This document shows positions 53,699 to 60,660 of a stretch of DNA of 64,000 nucleotides, one piece after another. Each line of letters begins with the position of its first letter. Position 1 is the first letter of the stretch. The position numbers and the translations under genes are program-made. Below the pieces are notes generated by a model. It was given only the letters and a program-made list of their open reading frames with translations. It made no database searches and was not told where the DNA came from. The stretch comes from Frondihabitans sp. Leaf304. Lineage in GTDB: Bacteria; Actinomycetota; Actinomycetes; Actinomycetales; Microbacteriaceae. Where the stretch lies: positions 959,363-1,023,362 of the forward strand of contig NZ_LMNV01000002.1 in the NCBI RefSeq assembly GCF_001423105.1, written 5' to 3'.

Positions 53699-54890
53699 CG
53701 CGCTGCGCCTCGGCGGCATGCACCTCGGCGGCATGGAACTTCGCCATACCGAGGTGGTAGCCGATCATCTGGGCCGGGATCACGGTGACCAGAGGGCTGA
53801 GCGCCTCCGAGACCGCGGGCAAACGCAGGATCCCATCGGCGAAGTCATCGAACGCCCCCTCGCCCTCGGATGTGACGACGTACAGCGTGCCGCCGTAGCG
53901 ATGCGCGTCACGCCCCGTGTCGACACTCCGCGGCACAGACGGCCCCGTGGGCGCGAACAGGAACATGGGCTCGCCGGGCTTCTGGCTGTTGTAGTGGTGG
54001 AACTCCTCGACCTGGATCTCGACGGCGTGATCGGGGCTCGTCTCTTTGACCTTGGCGGCGCCGATGATGGCGGCGGCCCAGCTCGGTCCGCCGGCCGAGA
54101 AGAGGTACATGGTGCGCTCGGCTTCGATGCGGGCGATCTCGGCGATCGGCTCGTCGAGGTCGGCCAGCACCCCGGCGATCACCTCGGGCAGGGTCTCGAG
54201 CTCGGCTCGCAGTCGCGGTGCCGCCTCGACGCCCCGGTACAGGCCGACCTCGGTCGCGAGCAGCAGCAGCAACGACAGGGCGGTCGTCGACGACTGCGTG
54301 GGCCAGCCGACGCGGGTCGCCTGCAACAGCAGGGTGTTCTCGCTCTCGACGTCGAGGGTCGAGCCCACCGTGTTGGTGAGAGCCAGCGTCAGCGCGCCGG
54401 CGTGCTGGGCGACCAGGAGGGCTTCGACGGTGCGGGTCGTCTCCCCCGAGCTCGACAGGGCGATGACGAGCGAGTCGGACGTGACGAGGTGCTGCAGGTA
54501 GTAGGCGAATTCGAGGGCCTGGACCGGCTCGCACGGCACGCCGAGCATCAGCTCGAGGGTGCGGCGTGCGGCGATCATGACGGCGAGCGAGTCACCGGCA
54601 CCGACGAGGAACACCCGGTCGATCGTCTTCTCGGCGATGCGCCCCGCGACCCTCGGCAGCATGTCGGCGTTCCGCTCCCAGGTGGCGCGGATGGCCTGCG
54701 GCTGGCCGAGCATCTCCCCGCGAGTCGCGTCGACGCGACGACGGCGCTCGGGGTCCAGCGGGTCGTCGGTCGGCAAGGCCAGGATCCCGGCGCGCTCCTT
54801 CGCGGAGACGCGCTCGACGACAGCTTTCTGGCGGTCATCGAGCGGGCTTCCCGGGGCGAGGAGCGGGCTGTCGAGAGCGGTGGAGTTCAT
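53691..54890 (-). CDS. SIS-domain protein (aldose-ketose isomerase/deglycase-like)
   Basis: A 399-residue protein with two SIS domains, as in the GlmS isomerase half: VFLVGAGDSLAVMIAARRTL, VIALSSSGETTRTVEALL (sugar-phosphate Ser loop), then AVEIQVEEFHHYNSQKPGEP in the second domain. FrlB/FraB deglycases of Amadori catabolism share this fold and are linked to PfkB kinases, as here. It should act on the phosphorylated sugar made by the kinase. Exact reaction not known. Confidence 0.83.
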   Translation of the reverse strand: MNSTALDSPLLAPGSPLDDRQKAVVERVSAKERAGILALPTDDPLDPERRRRVDATRGEMLGQPQAIRATWERNADMLPRVAGRIAEKTIDRVFLVGAGDSLAVMIAARRTLELMLGVPCEPVQALEFAYYLQHLVTSDSLVIALSSSGETTRTVEALLVAQHAGALTLALTNTVGSTLDVESENTLLLQATRVGWPTQSSTTALSLLLLLATEVGLYRGVEAAPRLRAELETLPEVIAGVLADLDEPIAEIARIEAERTMYLFSAGGPSWAAAIIGAAKVKETSPDHAVEIQVEEFHHYNSQKPGEPMFLFAPTGPSVPRSVDTGRDAHRYGGTLYVVTSEGEGAFDDFADGILRLPAVSEALSPLVTVIPAQMIGYHLGMAKFHAAEVHAAEAQRDA

Positions 54891-54914
54891 GAGGCGCTTT
54901 CTGGTGTCAGGAGT

Positions 54915-55700
54915 TCAGGCGAGGTGGCCGCGGGCGGCGTCGCCGAGAGAAGTAGCGGTGGTCGGGTCGATTCGGGCGTCGTAGCCGTCGCCGTCTTTGA
55001 GAACGCTGCCGAGGATCGCGCCGTCCGAGCCGCCCACGGCGGTCGCCAGATTCGAGCCGTTCACGCGGCCGCCGATGTAGACGGGTACGTCGGCGGCAAC
55101 GGCACCGCTGGCACGGAGAGCGGCGATGTCGGCCACCGCATCGGCGACGCCGGAGTCCCGAGTGACGATGACCGCATCCGCACCGCCGAAGTCGAGGGCC
55201 TGAGCGGCCGCCCAGGCGAGATCTCCGCTGAGGGCCAGGCTCGTGGCCTCGTGCAGATCGGCCCAGATCTCGACGTCGCTGCCGAGCAGGCGCTTCGTGT
55301 GGGCGACCTCGAGCGAGCAGCCCTCCATCCACCCGGTCGGTCCGATCGAGACGCCGGTGAGCACCTTGACCCGCACGAACGAAGCGCCGACGGCGTGCGC
55401 GATGGCGACGCCCGACGGTCCGTCGTTGTGGCCGACGACCACGCCGAGTCCGATCGTGGTGGTTGCGCGCACGGCGGCTCCGACGACGGCCAGCGCTGCC
55501 ACCGTCGCGGCGCCCACGAGAGTCGGCTGGGGTTCGTCACTCGCGTCCTGGATCATGACGTCGGTGAACCCGGCCGCCTCGAGGATCCGCGCGTCGTCGG
55601 CAGCGGCAGCGGCGATCTCGGCGACCGGGCGTCCCTCGTAATTGGCCGCGCCCGGCAGGGGCGGGAGGTGCAGCACGCCCACCAGTCGGAACCCGCTCAT
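54915..55700 (-). CDS. BtpA/SgcQ-family TIM-barrel protein
   Basis: A 261-residue protein: VGVLHLPPLPGAANYEGRP at the start and DLHEATSLALSGDLAWAA, FGGADAVIVTRDSGVADAVA are the BtpA/SgcQ hallmarks. BtpA proteins are phosphate-binding TIM barrels of uncertain enzyme role, often beside sugar kinases and SIS proteins. It is the first gene of the minus-strand operon, directly behind the promoter and operator at 55714-55758. GGAGA precedes the ATG. Confidence 0.85.
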   Translation of the reverse strand: MSGFRLVGVLHLPPLPGAANYEGRPVAEIAAAAADDARILEAAGFTDVMIQDASDEPQPTLVGAATVAALAVVGAAVRATTTIGLGVVVGHNDGPSGVAIAHAVGASFVRVKVLTGVSIGPTGWMEGCSLEVAHTKRLLGSDVEIWADLHEATSLALSGDLAWAAAQALDFGGADAVIVTRDSGVADAVADIAALRASGAVAADVPVYIGGRVNGSNLATAVGGSDGAILGSVLKDGDGYDARIDPTTATSLGDAARGHLA

Positions 55701-55713
55701 CGGCTTGTCTCCA

Positions 55714-55758
55714 GCGATACGGTGTCATTTCGGCTCATGTCAAAACGGTATACCGTTT
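55714..55758 (-). promoter_or_regulatory. Operon promoter with 16-bp palindromic operator
   Basis: On the minus strand TTGACA (complement of 55738-55743) and TATCGC (complement of 55714-55719) are spaced by 18 bp. AAACGGTATACCGTTT, a perfect 16-bp palindrome, occupies 55743-55758 and touches the -35 box. A weaker relative ACGGT-AG-ACCGT lies at 55807-55818. GntR proteins bind sites of this shape. Confidence 0.8.
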
Positions 55759-55868
55759 GGTGTTTCGGCCACGTTTCCGCGTGTGAAAAGCATGTTAACG
55801 GGCCACACGGTAGACCGTCATCGACCTCAACGGGGAATGTCTTTGCAGGCCGCTAGCGTTGACGCACC

Positions 55869-56555
55869 ATGAACGCGCACCCTCTCGACGACCCGATCGG
55901 CGTCGCTCTCCGCACGCGCCACGCTCACTACGCCCTCGCCGAAGGCGCCGCCCTGCGCTATCCGAGCGACGTGGCACCGTTCGGCTCCATTCCTTTCGAC
56001 GCGACCGACGACGACTGGGCCTCCCTCGCGACGATCGCGGGCGCGGACACGATCGCGATGTTCGTGCCGTCCGAGTTCGACGTGGCGCACGGCTGGCAGA
56101 CGCACCTCGACCTGGGTCTCACCCAGCTGACCGACGACGACGTCGACACCTCCGGAGAACGGCTCTCCGACATCGTCGACCTCGACGAGACGGATGTTCC
56201 CGAGATGCTTCGGCTGACGGCACTGACCCGTCCGGGGCCGTTCCTCCCGCGCACCGTGGAGTTCGGCGGGTACGTCGGCGTCATCGAGGGCGGGCGGCTC
56301 ATGGCCATGGCGGGGCGACGTCTGAGCGTGCCCGGGTGGGTCGAGATCAGCGCGGTGTGCGCGGATCCTGAAGTCCGTGGTCGCGGCTACGCCAGGCGTC
56401 TCATCACCGAGGTCGCGCGGGGCATCCGGCGTGACGGCGATCGCGCGTTCCTGCACGTCGCCCACGGCAACCCGGCGCGGGGTCTCTACGAGGCGATGGG
56501 TTTCGTCGTGCGTCGCGACTCGAAGGTGGTCGACGTGTCGCCCTCCGGTGCGTGA
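55869..56555 (+). CDS. GNAT-family N-acetyltransferase
   Basis: A 228-residue acetyltransferase; the acetyl-CoA loop is EVRGRGYARRLITEVARG near 165-182, preceded by the beta strands WVEISAVCADP. The N-terminal 100 residues are family-specific, as in other two-part GNATs. Substrate unknown. It diverges from the BtpA operon and shares its operator-bearing gap, so its expression may be tied to the same regulator. It converges on hipA with a 3-bp gap. Confidence 0.8.
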   Translation: MNAHPLDDPIGVALRTRHAHYALAEGAALRYPSDVAPFGSIPFDATDDDWASLATIAGADTIAMFVPSEFDVAHGWQTHLDLGLTQLTDDDVDTSGERLSDIVDLDETDVPEMLRLTALTRPGPFLPRTVEFGGYVGVIEGGRLMAMAGRRLSVPGWVEISAVCADPEVRGRGYARRLITEVARGIRRDGDRAFLHVAHGNPARGLYEAMGFVVRRDSKVVDVSPSGA

Positions 56556-56558
56556 CGG

Positions 56559-57809
56559 TCAGGAGAGTGACCCGGCGGTCCGTTCGAGAAGCGCGGCTCC
56601 CTCGTCGATGACGTGCCCCACTGACGACAGCTGATTCTCGGGGACGGAGTTCGCCCGAGCTTTCCCCCGCCAAACAGCCAGGCTGCGTGCCAACCTCATC
56701 AGACGATCGTGTGCGGTGTCGGCTGGGAGTCCGCAGTCGGTCGCAAACGCGATGAGCCCCTCGCCCTCGTCGTCACGAGAGGCAGCTCCGGCAATGCTCG
56801 TGCGGCGGGTGGCACCCTCATCGGGATTCGGATTGACGTCGAAAAGAGGCGCAAGCCTCCAACCTCTGCCGGTGTCGAGCAATCCGAGGTTGCGCAGATG
56901 GTCGTCAGTGTTGTGCACTGCCACCGAGAAGGCGACTCGGTCGTACAGGTCGACGCGATCCTTTCGAAGCGCGGCAGAGGTGCCGTTGAGCTCGTCACTG
57001 ACGTCGCCGTAATCCCGCTCTTCGCCGTCGCGCGATCCGAGTAAAGTCATCGCGCTGATGTAGCCGAAACGGCGCCCCATCGAGTCGCGGTCGAAGCGAC
57101 CGAGAACAAGCACGCTTCGCCCGTCGGCCTTCGTGAGGAAGTGCCGTGGCACCGTGATTCCAGCGTCGTGAGCGAGATCGAGCATCGTCGCCTCCCAGCC
57201 CATGACGTCCCACTGGTCGCTCGCGTGAGGAAACTTCGCCAGTCCGAGAGATCCGTCGGCAAGCGTGACCGCTGCTTTCGGGCGCGCTCCACCGAGGGAG
57301 CCCGTGCCCGCGTCCAGTAGTGCTTTCACGGCGGCAGCGTTGTCTGGATCTGCCGAGACGTCGTCGGCGGCACGCAGAAGAGCCGGCAGACTAATGAGCT
57401 TCGGGACGTCGGAATTTTCGGCGAGGAAGCCCTCCTGGCCCCTTGAGTACCGCAGGGCTCCTTGTCGGGTGTGATCACTGACACCAAGCAGATAGTCCAC
57501 ATCATCGAGGGTGCGAGCCCGACGCTTCTCCGCCCGGGCGAGGGCGCGCTCGCGCTTGTCGATGAGGTTTCGTCCCCACCGATCGGGTGAACCGTCGCCG
57601 AATGCGCCCGGTAGTCCCCGCGTGTGCTGGGCACCGCTGACCAGGTCGAGCCGAGGATCAATGGCGGGAGCACCGAGCTGGGCGAGGTACCGAGGGTCGT
57701 AAGTGAAGGTCGTACTAAGGCTCGACCGACTCGAGACGAAATAGGCGGTGCCTGCAGACAGGGTTTCTCCCGCCCTCTCACTGTGAACACGAATCTCGTC
57801 GGTACTCAC
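56559..57809 (-). CDS. hipA: HipA-family toxin kinase
   Basis: A 416-residue HipA: N-terminal beta domain, the P-loop-like GTGSLGGARPKA, the ATP Lys in LAKFP, VLGRFDRD, the catalytic NTDDHLRNLG and LAPLFDVNP. HipA kinases phosphorylate translation factors such as glutamyl-tRNA synthetase and induce dormancy. All core motifs are present, so it should be active. It overlaps the stop of the HipB gene by four bases. Confidence 0.88.
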   Translation of the reverse strand: MSTDEIRVHSERAGETLSAGTAYFVSSRSSLSTTFTYDPRYLAQLGAPAIDPRLDLVSGAQHTRGLPGAFGDGSPDRWGRNLIDKRERALARAEKRRARTLDDVDYLLGVSDHTRQGALRYSRGQEGFLAENSDVPKLISLPALLRAADDVSADPDNAAAVKALLDAGTGSLGGARPKAAVTLADGSLGLAKFPHASDQWDVMGWEATMLDLAHDAGITVPRHFLTKADGRSVLVLGRFDRDSMGRRFGYISAMTLLGSRDGEERDYGDVSDELNGTSAALRKDRVDLYDRVAFSVAVHNTDDHLRNLGLLDTGRGWRLAPLFDVNPNPDEGATRRTSIAGAASRDDEGEGLIAFATDCGLPADTAHDRLMRLARSLAVWRGKARANSVPENQLSSVGHVIDEGAALLERTAGSLS

Positions 57810-58117
57810 GATTCCGACGCGATCCGCCGTGGAGAGCTCACCCGTTGGCGCCCGAGCGCGGCAGCGCGTGCCCGCCCTAGATCGCTCGTGAGTGGATCCA
57901 CGCTTTCGATCAGCTGGTCGAGAACACCCAGCGCCCGAGCAACCCGGAGAACGGTATCGAAGCCGACGGTTGTCTTGCCGCGCTCGAGGGCTCGAAGCGT
58001 ATTGGGCGAGATGTCAGCTCGCTCGCACACCTGAAGGGCCGTGAGCCCGAGAACGAGTCGCCAGCCTCGGAGATGCTCGCCAAACGTCAGCGCCTGCCCT
58101 GCCACGTCAACCACCAC
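57806..58117 (-). CDS. hipB: HipB-type XRE antitoxin
   Basis: A 103-residue XRE protein: HTH LTALQVCERADISPNTLRAL at about 25-45. It should neutralise HipA and repress the operon. GTG 58117 lies next to two phased direct repeats (58127-58137 and 58158-58168), its likely operators. The C-terminal tail is basic. Confidence 0.85.
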   Translation of the reverse strand: MVVDVAGQALTFGEHLRGWRLVLGLTALQVCERADISPNTLRALERGKTTVGFDTVLRVARALGVLDQLIESVDPLTSDLGRARAAALGRQRVSSPRRIASES

Positions 58118-58126
58118 GAGAACCCC

Positions 58127-58168
58127 TAAATGTCACTCGGCTGCTGCTTAGAGCGCTTAAACCTCACT
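58127..58168. promoter_or_regulatory. Phased direct repeats upstream of hipBA
   Basis: TAAATGTCACT (58127-58137) and TAAACCTCACT (58158-58168) are direct repeats whose starts are 31 bp apart, about three helical turns. They lie directly upstream of the HipB start and are likely HipB binding sites. Confidence 0.55.
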
Positions 58169-58281
58169 GCAGCGACACATTCTAAAGCAGGAGCGCCCGA
58201 GCGCACCAGGGGTCTCGGCCGAACGGAGGCCGCGGCTGAGGCACCGGCGGACTGGGTTGCGGGAACAATTACCGCCGCCGA

Positions 58282-58384
58282 AGGCACGTCCGCGGACCGG
58301 ACCCGTCCGCCCTTGCCGGAGGCACGTCCGCGGAGCGGACCCGTCCCTCCTTGCCCAAGGCACGTCCGCGGAGCGGACCAAACC
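58282..58384. repeat. Intergenic tandem repeat, period 38 bp, 2.7 copies
   Basis: AGGCACGTCCGCGGA starts at 58282, 58320 and 58358 (exact 38-bp spacing), each with the self-complementary GTCCGCGGA(G/C)CGGAC. It lies in the 324-bp gap between hipB and tRNA-Lys, which holds no gene. Each unit can form a small hairpin. Confidence 0.75.
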
Positions 58385-58441
58385 AGCACAACGAAAATCC
58401 CGGGGAAGCGGATTGCCGCGAACACCCGGGATTGATTTTCG

Positions 58442-58514
58442 TGCACCCCCTCGGACTTGAACCGAGAACCCACTGATTAAGAGTCAGTTGCTCTGCCGAT
58501 TGAGCTAGAGGTGC
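58442..58514 (-). tRNA. tRNA-Lys (CTT)
   Basis: On the minus strand the cloverleaf is complete: acceptor GCACCTC with GGGGTGC (one G-T pair), D arm AGCTC...GAGC, anticodon arm ACTGA-CTCTTAA-TCAGT giving anticodon CTT, and T arm CTCGG-TTCAAGT-CCGAG. The discriminator base is A and CCA is not encoded. Confidence 0.95.
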
Positions 58515-58618
58515 AGCGGCTGTGGAAACCAGAGTTTCCCAACCGAGGAACAACATTAGCATGAGATTCGACAGGCCCCGAACACAGGCCTGCCGCATCC
58601 GATCCCCCAAGGAGAACC

Positions 58619-59095
58619 ATGTCTGAACGCCTCGAGAAGGGTGCCGCGGCACCCGACTTCACCCTCCCCGACGAGTCGGGCGCACCCGTTTCGCTGAACG
58701 ATTTCCGGGGGCAGAAAGTGATCGTCTACTTCTACCCGGCCGCGTCGACGCCCGGGTGCACGACGGAGGCCTGCGACTTCCGCGACAACATCAACTCCCT
58801 GAAGTCGGCCGGCTACCAGGTGCTCGGCGTCTCGAAAGACGAGGCTCCCGCGCTGCAGAAGTTCCGCGACGAGCAGGGGCTCAACTTCCCCCTCCTCTCC
58901 GACACCGACCTCGAAGTGCACAAGGCTTATGCCGCCTATGGCGAGAAGTCGCTCTACGGCAAGACCGTCACGGGCGTGATCCGCTCCACGATTGTGGTCG
59001 GCGAAGACGGGTCGGTCGACCTCCCGCTCTACAACGTCAAGGCCACCGGCCACGTGAAGAGCCTGCGCAAGAAGCTCGGGCTCGACGCCGGCTAA
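58619..59095 (+). CDS. bcp: Thioredoxin-dependent peroxiredoxin (Bcp/PrxQ)
   Basis: A 158-residue peroxiredoxin Q: peroxidatic C47 in ASTPGCTTEAC and resolving C52 five residues later, the atypical two-cysteine arrangement of E. coli Bcp. It reduces peroxides using thioredoxin. AAGGAGAA precedes the ATG. Downstream lies an inverted repeat, then a convergent membrane-protein gene. Confidence 0.94.
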   Translation: MSERLEKGAAAPDFTLPDESGAPVSLNDFRGQKVIVYFYPAASTPGCTTEACDFRDNINSLKSAGYQVLGVSKDEAPALQKFRDEQGLNFPLLSDTDLEVHKAYAAYGEKSLYGKTVTGVIRSTIVVGEDGSVDLPLYNVKATGHVKSLRKKLGLDAG

Positions 59096-59110
59096 TCCGG
59101 GGCTCCTCCG

Positions 59111-59188
59111 AATTCGAAGGAGATTCTCGCGCCGGCCGGGCCGGATCCTTGGTTTGTCGTCACGGGGGCGCGGTTTCTCCTTCGAATT
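59111..59188. repeat. Long inverted repeat between bcp and membrane gene
   Basis: AATTCGAAGGAGA (59111-59123) and TCTCCTTCGAATT (59176-59188) are perfect 13-bp arms 52 bp apart. An interleaved pair CCGGATCCTTG (59141-59151) / CAAGGATCCGG (59220-59230) overlaps it and contains the enriched GGATCC word. Confidence 0.75.
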
Positions 59189-59230
59189 TGCAAGCGCCCT
59201 CAAACCACGAGCCCAAGCGCAAGGATCCGG

Positions 59231-59671
59231 CTACCGCGCCGTCGTAGCCCTGACGACCGGGGGCGACACCAACAAGATCACCACGGCCAGGGCCGGGAGC
59301 ACGAGCGCCCACCCGGCGGCCGGCGTCGCCGTGAACCCCTGGAAGCAGCCGACCCCGACGGCGAACATGATCACCTGCCATACGATGGCCGCCCCGCGCA
59401 TCCACGCTCGCCCCCGAGACGCCGCGACAACGATGAACCCGAGCCAGACCGTCGCGATGACTCCGAGCACGAGAATCGCGATGCCGCCCGCGAGTGTGTC
59501 GGCCTCCGCCCGGAACAGCGCCACCAGCATTGCGATCGACACGATGGCCATGGCAGCGAATTCGAGCGCGAGAAGCACGACGAGGAGGAGCAGAAGGGGG
59601 TGTCTACGGGCCGACACCTGTTGCGTGGGCATTTCGACTCCGTGTGGTTTAGCTGATTCGGTCACGCTCAA
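59231..59671 (-). CDS. Four-helix membrane protein, unknown function
   Basis: A 146-residue protein with about four hydrophobic helices (about 26-52, 60-84, 92-110, 118-138) and a basic N-terminus (SARRHP). No motif recognised. Its promoter region is shared with whiB1 in a 184-bp AT-richer divergent gap. Confidence 0.65.
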   Translation of the reverse strand: MSVTESAKPHGVEMPTQQVSARRHPLLLLLVVLLALEFAAMAIVSIAMLVALFRAEADTLAGGIAILVLGVIATVWLGFIVVAASRGRAWMRGAAIVWQVIMFAVGVGCFQGFTATPAAGWALVLPALAVVILLVSPPVVRATTAR

Positions 59672-59855
59672 AGCCTCCGCTTAACCCCTTGATTTGGTCA
59701 CACCAGTATGCGACCATATTTGAGGTTGAAGTGACGCTTACATTGCCGTGCGCGCCTCCCGAATTCTTTTTCTTTCCCCCCACGGAACGCCCGGTGTTTT
59801 GCTGTGCCCTCAGCAGGCAAACTTCGGCGTTCAGAGTCAAAAGGAGTACCACTAG

Positions 59856-60104
59856 ATGGATTGGCGCGACAAGGCCGCCTGCCTCACGGCAGACCCGGAG
59901 CTCTTCTTCCCCGTCGGCAACACCGGCCCCGCTGTCGACCAGATCGACAAGGCCAAAGCGGTGTGCGGCCGTTGCTCCGTGACCGAGACGTGCCTGCAGT
60001 ACGCCCTGGAGACGTCGCAAGACTCCGGCGTCTGGGGTGGCCTCAGCGAAGACGAGCGTCGCGCCCTCAAGCGTCGCGCAGCTCGCGCCCGCCGCGCTTC
60101 CTGA
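59856..60104 (+). CDS. whiB1: WhiB-family transcriptional regulator (WhiB1)
   Basis: An 82-residue Fe-S regulator with C9, C37, C40 and C46 as cluster ligands and the family GVWGG turn, then a basic helix (RRALKRRAARARRAS). The N-terminus MDWRDKAACLTADPELFFPV is close to M. tuberculosis WhiB1, an essential nitric-oxide-responsive protein that binds the primary sigma factor. AAAGGAG precedes the ATG. It lies opposite the PdtaS-like kinase, as in mycobacteria. Confidence 0.93.
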   Translation: MDWRDKAACLTADPELFFPVGNTGPAVDQIDKAKAVCGRCSVTETCLQYALETSQDSGVWGGLSEDERRALKRRAARARRAS

Positions 60105-60170
60105 CCGCCGGCCTCACACCACAACTTCACACGCTGACCCGCCGTTCTCGCGGGGTCGGCACCGCCCGGG

Positions 60171-60201
60171 GGGCGCGTTCCTGCAGAGGAGCGCGCCCTT
60201 T
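60171..60201 (+). terminator. Intrinsic terminator after whiB1
   Basis: GGGCGCG-T-TCCT pairs with AGGA-G-CGCGCCC (60171-60182 with 60187-60198), loop GCAG, followed by three T, 67 bp after the whiB1 stop. A second hairpin GACCCGC/GCGGGGTC precedes it. Confidence 0.7.
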
Positions 60202-60251
60202 GGTGTGTCGTCGGCGCCCGCCAGGCGCCGCTGCCGCTGACCCGCGGCTGC

Positions 60252-60307
60252 GAGTGCCGCCTATTGCCCCCTCGGCCAGCCCGCGCACTGCATTTGGCGG
60301 CACTCGA
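60252..60307. repeat. 56-bp inverted repeat, family A copy 5
   Basis: Arms CGAGTGCCGCCTATTG and CATTTGGCGGCACTCG (one arm drifted) with unrelated centre, between the convergent whiB1 and pdtaS-like genes. The whole gap 60105-60660 contains repeats and a terminator but no gene. Confidence 0.8.
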
Positions 60308-60350
60308 CGCTCGGGGCCAAGCGACCGACGACGCGATGCCGCCTGCGCTG

Positions 60351-60426
60351 TTCAGAACTTTGGCAAAACTGGTCGAATGGGCCCAGTGACGCCGGAGATC
60401 GGCCTGTTTTGCCAGCGTTCTGAACC
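60351..60426. repeat. Long inverted repeat, family D (76 bp)
   Basis: Arms of 23 bases (GTTCAGAAC...GGCAAAAC and its mirror, 60351-60373 with 60404-60426) match at 20 positions plus one G-T. The centre is 30 bp. It is one of three long inverted repeats in the same convergent gap. Confidence 0.8.
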
Positions 60427-60539
60427 ACCCCGCTGCCGACGACGTGATCCGGGGGCCGTCGGCCTACGAGAACGTGCGAATTCGGGCACTCGTGCGCTCA
60501 ATTAACGCGGTTCGGTAGATCGACAGCCCGCGACGGTCA

Positions 60540-60595
60540 CGAGTGCCGCCAAATGCAGCACTGGCGCCCCCACCGTCTGCGTTAGGCGGCACTCG
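60540..60595. repeat. 56-bp inverted repeat, family A copy 6
   Basis: CGAGTGCCGCCAAATG (60540-60555) is mirrored by the arm ending TAGGCGGCACTCG (60583-60595), slightly degenerate, with a 24-bp centre. Confidence 0.75.
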
Positions 60596-60660
60596 ACGCG
60601 CTGGCGTAGCCGCACGCGCCAGCTACGGCCACCGACGGCGGGTCGACGGACGCGCAGCCC

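Noticed and set aside
58282-58384. Possible CRISPR array
   Set aside because: Units are adjacent with no unique spacers, only three partial copies, and no cas genes are present.
58442-58514. Integration site at tRNA-Lys
   Set aside because: No direct repeat of the tRNA 3' end and no integrase were found nearby.
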